NCBI GenBank assembly: GCA_022763045.1
Contig: JALEGI010000014.1
Coordinates: forward strand, 62,001 to 126,000
Source of the DNA: Simkaniaceae bacterium
Lineage (GTDB): Bacteria > Chlamydiota > Chlamydiia > Chlamydiales > JACRBE01
Reading direction: 5' to 3'
DNA length: 64,000 nucleotides
The translations under genes were made by a program, and so were the position numbers. Below, piece by piece: positions 1-9,389 of the stretch (position 1 is its first letter; every line of letters starts with the position of its first letter). The notes below the pieces were generated by a model. It was given only the letters and a program-made list of their open reading frames with translations. It was not told the DNA's origin and did not search any database.

Positions 1-942
1 GATGTCTGTATGGATGGCACCAGCTGCCTCTGGAGCGAGCTCTCCGCGCTTAATTGTCCACGCGCGCGTTTCCACTTCTCCGGTTGTCAAAAAGGTGATG
101 AGTCCTAGGGAGTGAAAAGCGGTTTTAATGAGTCGATTGAGACCATTTTCTTTGACATCTAGGGAGGCGAGATACTCTTTTGCCTCCTCCTCATCGAGAC
201 CAGCGAGCTCCTCTTCGAGCTTTGCGCAAATCGGAATCACATCCGAGCCCTCTTCCTTCGCAAAAGCCTCCACGGATTCGACATACTTGTTGCGCATAGA
301 GGGGAGGCAATCTTCTGAGACGTTTGTGAGGTAAATTACCTTTTTTGCGCTGAGAAAAGGGTAGGGCTTGAGCCTGTCAAGCTCATCATCTGTGAGATCG
401 AGTGTACGCAGCGGCTTGCTTGCATCGAGGTGCTCGCGCACCTTTTTGAGCGTCTCTAAAACAGGGATAAGATCTTTGTTACCTTTCGCTTGGCGCTCTA
501 ATTTCCCAATGATATTTTCACAAGATTGCAGGTCGGCAAGAACGAGCTCGAGGTTGATCACCTCAATGTCGTTAATTGGATTAATCGCGCCATCAACATG
601 GATGACGTTTTCATCCTCAAAGCAGCGCACAACGTGAATAATCAGATCGGTTTCGCGAATATTAGTTAAGAACTTATTCCCTAGTCCCTCTCCCTTGGAG
701 GCCCCTTTGACAAGGCCGGCAATATCGACAAATGTGACATCTGCGGGGATGATTTTCTCAGATTTTGAGAGGGAGGAGAGCTTGCCGAGGCGGTGGTCAG
801 GCAGGGGAACGCGTCCGAGGTTGGGATCGATGGTGCAAAAAGGGAAATTCGAAGCGGGAATCGCTTGTTTTGTGAGAGCATTGAAGAGTGTCGATTTACC
901 GACATTGGGCAGGCCAACGATTCCGCAGGAGAGATTTTTCAT
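1..942 (-). CDS. ychF: Ribosome-associated GTPase/ATPase YchF (Obg family), 3' end outside window
   Basis: About 314 codons are visible; the C-terminal part lies beyond the window edge. The N-terminus carries a P-loop GLPNVGKST close to residue 9, then DIAGLVKGASKGEG (switch II/G3 region) and a long coiled segment, as in YchF/OLA1. This family hydrolyses ATP in preference to GTP and associates with the 70S ribosome. The start is the ATG at 940-942, placing the P-loop about eight residues in, as is typical. In Chlamydia ychF closes the rpsA-nusA-infB-rbfA-truB-ribF cluster; here an amidohydrolase and two protease-like genes separate it from truB. Identification is firm; only truncation by the window limits it. 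Confidence 0.95.
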   Translation of the reverse strand, partial: MKNLSCGIVGLPNVGKSTLFNALTKQAIPASNFPFCTIDPNLGRVPLPDHRLGKLSSLSKSEKIIPADVTFVDIAGLVKGASKGEGLGNKFLTNIRETDLIIHVVRCFEDENVIHVDGAINPINDIEVINLELVLADLQSCENIIGKLERQAKGNKDLIPVLETLKKVREHLDASKPLRTLDLTDDELDRLKPYPFLSAKKVIYLTNVSEDCLPSMRNKYVESVEAFAKEEGSDVIPICAKLEEELAGLDEEEAKEYLASLDVKENGLNRLIKTAFHSLGLITFLTTGEVETRAWTIKRGELAPEAAGAIHTDI

Positions 943-981
943 CGTGTATAGATTTCCTTATAAGTTTCTCGGAAAGTATAC

Positions 982-2010
982 TCAATAGGAGGATTTTCTC
1001 AAAGCGCTCGCGTTTTTATAAAAAATCTTCTCTTTGTTTTCGTCAGGAAGCTTCGAATTTTTAATGTACTCAACGCTCTCTTCCATCGATTCGTAGGGGT
1101 AATCAGAGCCAAAGAGAATTCGGTCGCTGCCCATCGAGTCTATTGTGAGGTGAATCGCTGGGTCGTAAAAGCGACCCGATGTCGTTACGTAAACATTTTC
1201 CTTGAGAACCTCACTCGGTAGACGCTTGAGCTCAGGGCGATCATTAGCGTTAAACCACGCCTTGACAAAGGTAAAATCGAGCCTCTCCATGAGATAAGGC
1301 ATCGTCTCTCCCAAGTGACCCATGATAATTTGCAACTTTGGAAAGCGATCAAAAACGCCGCCCAAAATCATCCGCATGAAGCAAAGAGCCGTTTCGTACT
1401 GAAAACCAAGAGAGGGCCCAGCTAGGGCAAAGCCATACTTGCCAAAAGACTTGATCGCAGGGATCATTGGGTGGATATAGATGGGCGCTTCAAGCGCTTC
1501 AGCGGCCTCTAGTAGTGGCCAGTAGCACTCATTATCAAGATAGCGCTCGGCTCCAAAGTTGGAGTGGGTAAGCCAGCCGACAAAGCCGAGTTTTGTCATG
1601 CACCGCTCGAGCTCTTTGATGCCTGATTTAACCCCCTGAGGAGCGATTGCTGCAAACCCATCAAAGCGATCGGGATTGTTTTTGATCATTTGGTGGAGCA
1701 CATCATTGGCATCTGTTGTCAAATCTTTGGCAATATCGGCATCTTGAATCCACTCAACACTCGGCTCAGAGAGCGAAAGAATCTGCACGTCGACTCCAGC
1801 CTTATCCATATCGTTGATGCGATCTTTTGCCGCCTCAAGAAGGGTGTTTTGAAACTTTTGCGAGTGAGTCACTGCAACAGTTGGCGAATAGACCATCCGT
1901 TTGTTGTGCTGATCGATTTTTTCATAGTGGGGGTAGCCCGATTCGCTACTGAGAAAATCAACGAGAGATTTGGTATAAAAATGCGTCTCAAAATCAATAA
2001 TTTTTGTCAT
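982..2010 (-). CDS. Amidohydrolase-2 family metal-dependent hydrolase/decarboxylase
   Basis: A 342-residue TIM-barrel protein of the ACMSD/resorcylate-decarboxylase type. Visible motifs are DFETHFY at the N-terminus (in place of the usual DxHxH), IYIHPMIP mid-protein (metal-ligand His), IMGHLGETMPY and a late FGSDYPYE giving the conserved metal-binding Asp. Family members decarboxylate or hydrolyse small aromatic acids using a Zn or Mn site in the cytoplasm. The substrate cannot be read from sequence. The first metal motif has lost one His (ETHFY), which occurs in some decarboxylases. It lies between ychF and the protease-like gene on the same strand, 38 bp after the latter, and may be co-transcribed. 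It is not part of the usual chlamydial cluster. Confidence 0.8.
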   Translation of the reverse strand: MTKIIDFETHFYTKSLVDFLSSESGYPHYEKIDQHNKRMVYSPTVAVTHSQKFQNTLLEAAKDRINDMDKAGVDVQILSLSEPSVEWIQDADIAKDLTTDANDVLHQMIKNNPDRFDGFAAIAPQGVKSGIKELERCMTKLGFVGWLTHSNFGAERYLDNECYWPLLEAAEALEAPIYIHPMIPAIKSFGKYGFALAGPSLGFQYETALCFMRMILGGVFDRFPKLQIIMGHLGETMPYLMERLDFTFVKAWFNANDRPELKRLPSEVLKENVYVTTSGRFYDPAIHLTIDSMGSDRILFGSDYPYESMEESVEYIKNSKLPDENKEKIFYKNASALRKSSY

Positions 2011-2048
2011 AATTCGCTTCGTAGCACAATGTAGCGAGTGGTGTCAAG

Positions 2049-4229
2049 CTAGCGAGTAAAATGTGGGGGATTTTTCAGCGAATGAATGCGGTTTAAGCCC
2101 TTTTCCCACTCAATTGAACCATCAGCAAAGCGCTTGACGAGTTTGAATTCGCGCGCTGTATTTGGGATATTGATTTCCCACTTATCTGGGCCGACGTTTT
2201 TTAAGGGGATTGGTTTATCCCAATCTTCTGAGGTGCGCAGCTCTAAAGAGTTTCCCCAACCTGTATCGCAGGTCACAGTCTCAACAGTAAGCTGGGCTAA
2301 GAGATTTTCTAGAAAGAGCTCTTGTCTGCGATCGACTTGCTCCAGGGCTAAAATCAACTGTATTTCTGTGATCACCCTAAGCTCATTTGGTTTGACTAAA
2401 TTGAGATATACCCCAATAAAATCGTGGTTGGAGCTCTCAAGGACAAAAGAGAGGAAGTTGGGGTCATGTTGTGTTTGCACAAGGAGGTCTTTCACATAGT
2501 CTACTTGTAGAAATCTTTCACAGTCACGGGCGCTCCAGCGAGCAAATTCGTCAATAAAATCAGAAACTTCTTCGTCTACCTGACTCAGATCTAAAAATGG
2601 GAGAGCTAAAATTTGATTTGCAATCCTGGGATCATCAAATCGCAGTGCAGCCCGTGTCCACAAACGTGTGAACCGCCTGTGTCTAAGCGGTTCAAGGCCC
2701 TTGCTTGAGACAATTTGGCTGAGCGTATCTACGGTGACGGTTTGCTCATTATCAAAGAGCTCTTCAAAGATAGACTCAGAAGGCGTAACACCGGAATTTA
2801 AGCAAATTAATAGTAGTTCAACGTCTGGAATTAGCTTCATGAAGAGGTGATCGTCAATTGCATTTCGAAAGTAGGGATTTTCAAGGTCTCTTGAAATTTG
2901 CTCGCGATTTCCACTTCTAAGAGCCTCAAGAAGTTTCTCGCGCTCGCCAAGATGCATCAAAGCCCAATCGAGGTAGTGTTGCTTCTCCCCCTCACAAGAG
3001 TTTGTAGCAAGGTATCTAGTAATCACTTCAGCGACCAATTCAGCATTTGGCTCAAAGGTGTCGATAAACTGTTTCAATTTTAAGTGCGAGGGGTCTTCGA
3101 TTGCAAATTGCACGATCCATGCATGTTCACAGGGATCTTGCAAAAGAGCCTTTACGCCAGGGATAAAGCGGGTAAGTTTTCGAAAGTCTTTAAGATGTCC
3201 ATGCTCAAAATAGAGTTCGATAGAGTCTCTTAAAGTATTTTCCACTTTCTTCCTGTTGAGGTAGGGTAGCTCCAAGAGATACTGAGAGACTTGATAAGAA
3301 TTTGCGTATTTAGATATATCGAGAAGATCATCTTCGTGAGCCTGATCTAAAATAGCGCTGAAGAGTGGCGTTTGTAAGATATTGCGTATTTTTTCCGAAT
3401 CAAATTCTTGCCCATCCTTGCATAGGTTGTAAAGCGCTTCTAAGGCCTGGTCTTCAGAAAGAACATAGCCTCTTTCAGCCAATATTTGACAGGAGTTGAC
3501 ATGAGATGCCAGCCTTACGCAAAAATCTCTTGTCATTAGCCTGCTGTATCGCTCCATCTTAAGATAATCTGGTAAATCGGCGGCATTTCTCTCAAATAGT
3601 TCAAAGAGACGCGTCTCGTCTGGGGATCGATGAATATCAACTCCTAAGTGCCAAATTCTCTCAACGCGTCCAATCTCTCTCAAGTAAGCATTTTCGCTGA
3701 AACGCCCTCCATGAGTTCCATAGATTGCACTCTCTTCTGCCCAATTTGAATCGAGAGGATTGGTAGACTTGTGCTCTCCCAGGTCTCCGAGCTTTCCTAA
3801 TAGAAAATCGTTAAAATGGACAAGTTCATGAAAGAGCAGTTGATCATTCGTGTAGCGATTGAGGTGGATGTGTTGGCCCTCTTTCGAGTAGTAGCCAAAC
3901 TGAGAGCACGACTTTGTATAGATCAGGGTGCCTTTGTCTTTTTTACCGACCATCGCTCCCATTTGCTTATCGTAATCGACCATGCTAATATTCAGTGAAA
4001 TTCCCGTTCTTGCCATGCTACAGCTTAGGCTAACTAAAAAATCTTTCCCTAGTTTGCTCGATGCAATGGTTTTTACATCTCTTAAGATGGCCTCTTTATT
4101 TTCGGGCTGGAAATCGACACACTTAGCAAAAATATCGAATGCCGCCTGGGCCGAGCGGCTCAGTTTGACCGTATCAAAGCTTCTAGCAGTACTAAGTGCA
4201 GGAGGTTTAGTTGTAGTTACAATACTCAT
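2049..4229 (-). CDS. Large protein with M91 (NleD-like) zinc-protease signature and helical C-terminus; candidate effector
   Basis: A 726-residue protein. Residues 134-138 are HELVH, inside LLFHELVHFNDFLLG, followed about 27 residues later by NWAEESAIYG and then FSENAYLREIG. The HExxH plus downstream Glu and the SENxxR-like block resemble the M91 family of type III effectors (NleD, HopH1). The rest (about 200-726) is predicted helical, Leu-rich and without membrane segments or signal peptide. The N-terminal 20 residues are rich in Ser and Thr, as in many type III substrates (inference). It is a clear paralogue of the next upstream gene: the protease blocks and a C-terminal block (LENPYFRNAIDD here, LESPEFREVITDD there) align. 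It is preceded by a very AT-rich 50-bp spacer, so it probably has its own promoter. Confidence 0.75.
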   Translation of the reverse strand: MSIVTTTKPPALSTARSFDTVKLSRSAQAAFDIFAKCVDFQPENKEAILRDVKTIASSKLGKDFLVSLSCSMARTGISLNISMVDYDKQMGAMVGKKDKGTLIYTKSCSQFGYYSKEGQHIHLNRYTNDQLLFHELVHFNDFLLGKLGDLGEHKSTNPLDSNWAEESAIYGTHGGRFSENAYLREIGRVERIWHLGVDIHRSPDETRLFELFERNAADLPDYLKMERYSRLMTRDFCVRLASHVNSCQILAERGYVLSEDQALEALYNLCKDGQEFDSEKIRNILQTPLFSAILDQAHEDDLLDISKYANSYQVSQYLLELPYLNRKKVENTLRDSIELYFEHGHLKDFRKLTRFIPGVKALLQDPCEHAWIVQFAIEDPSHLKLKQFIDTFEPNAELVAEVITRYLATNSCEGEKQHYLDWALMHLGEREKLLEALRSGNREQISRDLENPYFRNAIDDHLFMKLIPDVELLLICLNSGVTPSESIFEELFDNEQTVTVDTLSQIVSSKGLEPLRHRRFTRLWTRAALRFDDPRIANQILALPFLDLSQVDEEVSDFIDEFARWSARDCERFLQVDYVKDLLVQTQHDPNFLSFVLESSNHDFIGVYLNLVKPNELRVITEIQLILALEQVDRRQELFLENLLAQLTVETVTCDTGWGNSLELRTSEDWDKPIPLKNVGPDKWEINIPNTAREFKLVKRFADGSIEWEKGLNRIHSLKNPPHFTR

Positions 4230-4279
4230 AACAAAGGGTATTATAACTTATTTATTATATAAATTAATTATAAACAAAA

Positions 4280-5965
4280 TTATAATAATGACATTTTATC
4301 TTCTTCACTAAGTGCTGTTTTTATAAGAAACTCTCTTATCAATTTGACCTTTAGATATTTGGAGATTTCCGAGTCAGATTTGTCTGAAAGGGGGAGAACC
4401 CTTTTCGAGAAGAGGGACTCTAAATTAGATAGATCTAGCCCTCTGAAAAGAGAGTTGATTGCCTCGGGATCGTGAAGTTTTAAAGCGCTCAAACCCAAAA
4501 ATAGGGCATTTGATGGCGCCTTTAAGTGAGGCAGGGCTGCCTTTTCCAGCAGCTCTTCAATCTTAGCTGCTGAAATATCTGGGTGCGAGTCAATAATATC
4601 CAATAGAGCGCGCTCATCGATCTTAACGCCAGAGTCCAAGATCGCAAGTACCTTTGCCAGATCGCTTTGGATTTCAAACACGATATCATCGGTAATTACC
4701 TCCCGAAACTCAGGGCTCTCGAGCTTTATTTTGAGCTCATCATATGAGGCATTTTGAATTGTTTGAACCATCAAGTGTTTTTGTAAAAAGAGCTGATTCA
4801 TAGGAGAGAGCCCCTTTTCTAGGGCCTTGCTAAGGACGTTCAAGGGGGGAGAAAATGTGTTAAGATAGCTCTTTAGAAAATAGTGCGCGGTATTTTTTGC
4901 AGCTGAGATCAAAAAGATATGATGTAGCTCAGGTGCGCTCTCTAGTGCTTCACGTAGAGGTTTAACTAGAAATTCAAGTGCACTGCTCTCTAAGCTGCGT
5001 GCTAGAAAAGCAAAATACTCGGCCTGAGGTCTCTCCTTATAGAAACGCGTCAGGACTTGCGCGCCCATTTCGCTCTTTAAGATTTTTTTCTCTAAATCTG
5101 GATCGAGTGCATCACTGTAGCCTGGAAGTTCAAGGTACTTGTCGAGCTCTTCTATGTGATTTTTGGCGACCTGCTGAAGGCGGGTGTACTCAGGGGTTTT
5201 TTCAAGTGTTGCCCCACGATGGAAGATTCGCTCGGGTCTACCTAGGGAGCGCAAATAGGCATTTTCGGAAAACTTTGAAAGGTTGTAGCCCCACTTTCCA
5301 TAGACAGCGCTCTCCTCTGCCCAATTGGAGTTTCGTGGATCGTTTGATCTTGTATCGCAAAGCTCTAAATAGCTCTCACCTTGTAGACGGTCAAAGTAGT
5401 GAACAAGTTCATGGAAGAGCTCTTGGTCGGAAGTGAAGTGCTCGAGGTGGACTAGATCGCCATCTTGTGTGTAGTAAAGAGTTTGTGAGGGATCTTTCCT
5501 GTAGCCAACTTCTCCGCCTGCAAGCGATGCCGACATGTAACCCGATTCCACTCCACCCGCAGATTGGTGAATTGAGAGCTTGAGATCTTCTTGATCCATA
5601 AGGTGCATGATTGCTAACAAAAGATCGCGTCCCACAGGAGTTGAGGCGATTTTCAAGAGATCCTCTTGAATTTTGCTTCCCTCTTCTTGTCCATTTTCTA
5701 GGTGGCGAATGAAAAGAGCGGCAATTTCCAAGCTTGTCGCAGGGCGATCAATGGATGTAAAGAGCATCTTTTCTTTATCGGGATCGTATTTGAGGACTTT
5801 TAAGGGGAGGTGCTCTCCAACTCTAGGAATTCGGCTATCTGCAAGGTTTGTGATGTGTAAAAGGCCCTCTTCTCCGTTATCTAGAACAAGAAAAGCCCCA
5901 AAATCAGAAACTTTACTAACGGTGCCAATTAAAACTGAATTTGATCTATCTACTACTATAGTCAT
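4280..5965 (-). CDS. S1 RNA-binding domain fused to M91-like zinc-protease domain
   Basis: A 561-residue protein. Residues 11-73 form an S1/OB-fold: GTVSKVSDFGAFLVL, EEGLLHITNL and a closing basic segment, very like the repeats of the nearby RpsA. The protease-like part follows, with HELVH at 185-189, NWAEESAVYG at 214-223 and KFSENAYLR from 231. Zinc ligands are expected to be the two His and the downstream Glu. The remainder (about 250-561) is helical and paralogous to the C-terminal half of the neighbouring 726-residue protein. The combination suggests a protease directed to ribosomes, RNA or an S1-binding partner (inference). It starts 25 bp upstream of the truB stop-side boundary, within the conserved translation cluster where ribF would be expected. 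AT-rich upstream sequence contains a TATAAT at about 5952. Confidence 0.75.
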   Translation of the reverse strand: MTIVVDRSNSVLIGTVSKVSDFGAFLVLDNGEEGLLHITNLADSRIPRVGEHLPLKVLKYDPDKEKMLFTSIDRPATSLEIAALFIRHLENGQEEGSKIQEDLLKIASTPVGRDLLLAIMHLMDQEDLKLSIHQSAGGVESGYMSASLAGGEVGYRKDPSQTLYYTQDGDLVHLEHFTSDQELFHELVHYFDRLQGESYLELCDTRSNDPRNSNWAEESAVYGKWGYNLSKFSENAYLRSLGRPERIFHRGATLEKTPEYTRLQQVAKNHIEELDKYLELPGYSDALDPDLEKKILKSEMGAQVLTRFYKERPQAEYFAFLARSLESSALEFLVKPLREALESAPELHHIFLISAAKNTAHYFLKSYLNTFSPPLNVLSKALEKGLSPMNQLFLQKHLMVQTIQNASYDELKIKLESPEFREVITDDIVFEIQSDLAKVLAILDSGVKIDERALLDIIDSHPDISAAKIEELLEKAALPHLKAPSNALFLGLSALKLHDPEAINSLFRGLDLSNLESLFSKRVLPLSDKSDSEISKYLKVKLIREFLIKTALSEEDKMSLL

Positions 5966-5990
5966 AGTAATATTATAGCATAAATCAAAT

Positions 5991-6623
5991 TTAATTTATT
6001 ATTTTTAATTCTTCGAGTTGTTTGCAGTTTTCAATAGTGTAGGGGCCTGAGGCTGTACGTCTTAGCTCCTCAATATGGCCATAAGAGCCAAGCTCTAGCC
6101 CTAGATCGTGGGCAATTGAGCGGATATAGGTGCCTTTTGAGCACTCAACGCGTATTTTCAGGAGGGGATATTCGTAGCTAAGAAGGGTCGTTTTGACCTC
6201 TACTGGCACAGGTTTGCGCTCCACTTCAATTCCCTTACGGGCAAGGTCATAGAGCTTTTTGCCGCCAATTTTCTTTGCGGAGAACATGGGAGGCGTTTGC
6301 ATAATGCTCCCTTGGAAGTTGGAGAGGTCAATGTTATTGGGGACGATATCTGACGTGTGTGTAACTTGCCCCTCTGCATCGTAGGTATCTGTTGCCTGCC
6401 CTAAGCGAATAGTGGCTTCATAGACTTTATTGTGGTTGAGAAACGTATCCGACTGCTTAGTAAACTCGCGTCCAATGAGCATAACCATCACACCAGTTGC
6501 TAGGGGATCGAGAGTTCCCGCATGGCCAATTTTCCGCACGCCAGTGAGTTTGCGTAGCCTGGCAACAAGGGAAAATGAGGTGAGCCCTTTCGGCTTATCA
6601 ATCAGTAGGATTCCGCTCTTCAT
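5991..6623 (-). CDS. truB: tRNA pseudouridine(55) synthase TruB (short form)
   Basis: A 210-residue enzyme that isomerises U55 in the T-loop of tRNAs. It begins with [14 protein letters not shown] and has the catalytic block GHAGTLDPLATGV, whose Asp is the nucleophile, then the conserved CSKGTYIRSIAHDLG. It is shorter than the E. coli enzyme (about 314 residues) because the C-terminal PUA-like part is missing, a reduction also found in chlamydial TruB proteins. The start overlaps the rbfA 3' end by 26 bp, so the two are translationally coupled. Identification is firm. Confidence 0.95.
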   Translation of the reverse strand: MKSGILLIDKPKGLTSFSLVARLRKLTGVRKIGHAGTLDPLATGVMVMLIGREFTKQSDTFLNHNKVYEATIRLGQATDTYDAEGQVTHTSDIVPNNIDLSNFQGSIMQTPPMFSAKKIGGKKLYDLARKGIEVERKPVPVEVKTTLLSYEYPLLKIRVECSKGTYIRSIAHDLGLELGSYGHIEELRRTASGPYTIENCKQLEELKIIN

Positions 6624-6960
6624 GGACCTTTTGGAGCAATTCGTCGATACGCATTTGCTTGTCAGCAGTTGTATCGAGTTTGAATGTAAGAACTGGGAAA
6701 AAGCGCATGCGTACGAGCTTGGCTGTGGCAGTTCCGATGAAACCCGCAGCGGTTTGTAGCGCCTCTACGGTTTTGGTGCGCTGCTCTTCTGAGCCAATGA
6801 CAGAGACGTAGACTTTAGCATAGCGCATATCTTTGGTGATCTCAACGTTGGTCACTGAGGTGAGGGGGGCAACATTTGGGTTGCGCACCTCATCGCGAAT
6901 GACCTCTGAGATCACCTCTTTGAGTAGCGAGCCGAGTCTCTGTTGGCGTCTGGTTGTCAT
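6598..6960 (-). CDS. rbfA: 30S ribosome-binding factor RbfA
   Basis: A 120-residue KH-fold protein that binds immature 30S subunits and helps mature the 5' end of 16S rRNA. Recognisable features are the basic N-terminus [15 protein letters not shown], the [17 protein letters not shown] segment, and [15 protein letters not shown] with trailing helix. Its start overlaps the infB stop by 4 bp (ATGA type), and its end overlaps truB. Length and order are exactly as in the chlamydial translation cluster. Confidence 0.95.
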   Translation of the reverse strand: MTTRRQQRLGSLLKEVISEVIRDEVRNPNVAPLTSVTNVEITKDMRYAKVYVSVIGSEEQRTKTVEALQTAAGFIGTATAKLVRMRFFPVLTFKLDTTADKQMRIDELLQKVHEERNPTD

Positions 6961-9386
6961 AGCGTATCCGTTTTGTAGGTGATTTCAAAAGCTTGAATCA
7001 CATCTTCAACTTGATAGTCTTTGACTCCTTGGAGCAGAATTCCGCACTCAAGGCCTTTGGAGACCTCTTTGACATCCTCTTGAACGCGCTTGAGAGAGGC
7101 GATGTTGCCCTCCCAAATCACCTTGCCATCGCGAAGCTGCTTGGCGTAGTGACTGCGCTTGATAATGCCATCTTGAACTTGGCAGCCTGCAATGAGACCG
7201 AGTTGTGACGATTTGAAGACCTGCTTGATTTCTGCGCTACCAACTTCTGTTTCGACGCGAATCTTGTCGAGAAGCTCAATCATCAGCTCTTTCACATCAT
7301 CGATCAAGTGGTAGATCACATCGTGTTGCTTCAGTTGAATCTTCATCTTCTTGATCATCGGCTCAGCGTGCGACTCGATAGAGGTGTGGAAGCCAAGAAT
7401 AACAGCGCCAGAAGCGGCTGCCATTTCAACATCAGACTCAGAAATCTCACCAACATCAGAGGAGATGATATTCACCTCAGCTTTTGTCGATTTGATTTTC
7501 ATGAGAGATTCCGTTACAGCCTCAAGTGAGCCCTGAACATCGGCCTTAAGAATTACCTTGAGCACCTTTTTCTCTGTGAGCTCAGCTTTACGCTGCATGA
7601 GACCCTCGAGTCCACCCTTCGGTCCCTTCATAAGGGAAGTGTGCTTTTTCACTGTCAGGCGATCTTCTGCGAGCTTGCGCGCCTCTTTTTCGCTGTCGAC
7701 AACGATAAACTCAAGACCTGCCTCAGGAATATCGGAGAGACCTGTGATCTCAACCGGAATCGATGGACTTGCTTTTTTCACATCTTTACCATGCTCGTTG
7801 TGCATCGTCTTGACACGTCCGTAGACATCATCGATGACAAGGGCATCGCCATGTTTAAGCGTTCCATTTTGTACGAGAAGTGTTGCGGTAATTCCGAGAC
7901 CCTTTTTCAGCTCAGACTCTAAAATAGTACCGCGTGCGCGACGATCTGGGTTCGCTTTAAGCTCGAGGACTTCCGATTGGAGAAGAAGCATTTCGAGAAG
8001 CGTTGGTAGGCCCTCTTTTGTCGTGGCAGAAACATTAACCGTGATTGTCTCACCACCCCAAGCTTCAGGAAGAAGCTCGCGGTCTGCAAGTTCACGGTAG
8101 ACGTTATCAGCATTGAAGCCAGGTTTGTCGCACTTGTTGATTGCGACAACCATCGGAACGCCAGCTGCGCGGGCTTGCTGAATCGCCTCATCAGTTTGTG
8201 GCTTGATCCCCTCATCACCTGCGACAACAAGAACAACGACGTCTGTTACGGTCGCCCCGCGAGAGCGCATGGCTGAGAACGCCTCGTGACCGGGAGTGTC
8301 GAGTACGGTGACAGAACCGGTGTCGAGGTGGCAGCGGAAGGCTCCAATATGCTGGGTGATGGCTCCCGCCTCACCAGAGGTGATATTACTTTCTCGAATG
8401 GCGTCGATCAGAGAGGTTTTACCGTGGTCAACGTGACCCATAAACGCAACAACAGGAGCGCGCGATTTGAGTTTATTCGGCTCCTCTTTCTCAACCTCTT
8501 CTTTGATCGATTCACCGGTAATTTGAAGACGCTCTTCTTCAGAGGTATCGATGGTGATTGTGCAGCCAAACTCTTCGCCGAGGAGTTGGACAGTTGTCTC
8601 ATCATCGAGATAGTCGTTAATTGTGACCACAAGTCCCTGCATGAAGAGCTTGCTAATGAGCTCAGCTGCCTTGTACTTCATTGAAGCTGCGAGATCTTTA
8701 ATTGCGATCGGCAATTTGATGCTGAGTTCAGTTGGGCGAATAACCGGTTCGGGGGCCTTCTTCTGCTTTTGCTTGAAGCCTCTGCGGCGTCTCCAGGGCT
8801 CATCATCGCTGCTACGAAGGCCTTGGCGATCGCGAGAGTCAAAGCGCTTGTTTTCCGTGAGAATTGAGCGCCTTGAAGGGCGGTTGTCTTTCGCGTAGGT
8901 GGTTTTCTTGAACTTATCACCAGCGCTTGTTGAGGGGGATTGAGGTTTGCTCTCGTCTGTTTTAGCAGGTTTAGAAGTCGCAGGCTTTTTAGCTGCCTGC
9001 GCCTGTTTTGCCTTCTTCTCAGCAGCCTCTTTGGCCTTTTTCTGAAGAGCGCTTTTATCTGTTCCAGGGCGAATGTAGCCGATCCCCATCTCTTTTTTCT
9101 TAGGAGTCAGAGCAGCGGTTTTTTTCTCGCTAGTTGCTTTCTCCTTAGGGGCGGCCTTAGCTTCAGCTTTGGCCGGTTGCGGCGCTTTCTTAATTGGAAC
9201 AAGGTCTTTCGCCTTGGCCTTTGGCTTCGGAGGTGCGGCCGGCTTTTCAGCAGGCTGTGCGACCTCTGCCTTTTTTACAGGCGGCTTTTTCTTTGCAGGC
9301 GTAGCATCGCTCTTTTTGAGCTTATTGAGCTTTAACGCTTCAGCAAATTGGGCGTTCTTGACTTTGATCTTCAGGTTTTTGGCCAA
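6957..9386 (-). CDS. infB: Translation initiation factor IF-2
   Basis: An 809-residue GTPase that brings initiator tRNA to the 30S subunit and promotes subunit joining. The first ~220 residues are a low-complexity Lys/Ala/Pro-rich extension, then an IF2-N domain. The G domain follows with GHVDHGKTS (G1), DTPGHEAF (G3) and NKCDKPG (G4). Domains II to IV continue to the C-terminus, including [12 protein letters not shown] and a final EITYK-like tail. The stop lies 4 bp before the rbfA start and the gene begins 3 bp after the nusA stop, within one operon. Several apparent antisense reading frames over this gene are composition artefacts. Confidence 0.97.
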   Translation of the reverse strand: MAKNLKIKVKNAQFAEALKLNKLKKSDATPAKKKPPVKKAEVAQPAEKPAAPPKPKAKAKDLVPIKKAPQPAKAEAKAAPKEKATSEKKTAALTPKKKEMGIGYIRPGTDKSALQKKAKEAAEKKAKQAQAAKKPATSKPAKTDESKPQSPSTSAGDKFKKTTYAKDNRPSRRSILTENKRFDSRDRQGLRSSDDEPWRRRRGFKQKQKKAPEPVIRPTELSIKLPIAIKDLAASMKYKAAELISKLFMQGLVVTINDYLDDETTVQLLGEEFGCTITIDTSEEERLQITGESIKEEVEKEEPNKLKSRAPVVAFMGHVDHGKTSLIDAIRESNITSGEAGAITQHIGAFRCHLDTGSVTVLDTPGHEAFSAMRSRGATVTDVVVLVVAGDEGIKPQTDEAIQQARAAGVPMVVAINKCDKPGFNADNVYRELADRELLPEAWGGETITVNVSATTKEGLPTLLEMLLLQSEVLELKANPDRRARGTILESELKKGLGITATLLVQNGTLKHGDALVIDDVYGRVKTMHNEHGKDVKKASPSIPVEITGLSDIPEAGLEFIVVDSEKEARKLAEDRLTVKKHTSLMKGPKGGLEGLMQRKAELTEKKVLKVILKADVQGSLEAVTESLMKIKSTKAEVNIISSDVGEISESDVEMAAASGAVILGFHTSIESHAEPMIKKMKIQLKQHDVIYHLIDDVKELMIELLDKIRVETEVGSAEIKQVFKSSQLGLIAGCQVQDGIIKRSHYAKQLRDGKVIWEGNIASLKRVQEDVKEVSKGLECGILLQGVKDYQVEDVIQAFEITYKTDTL

Positions 9387-9389
9387 AAA

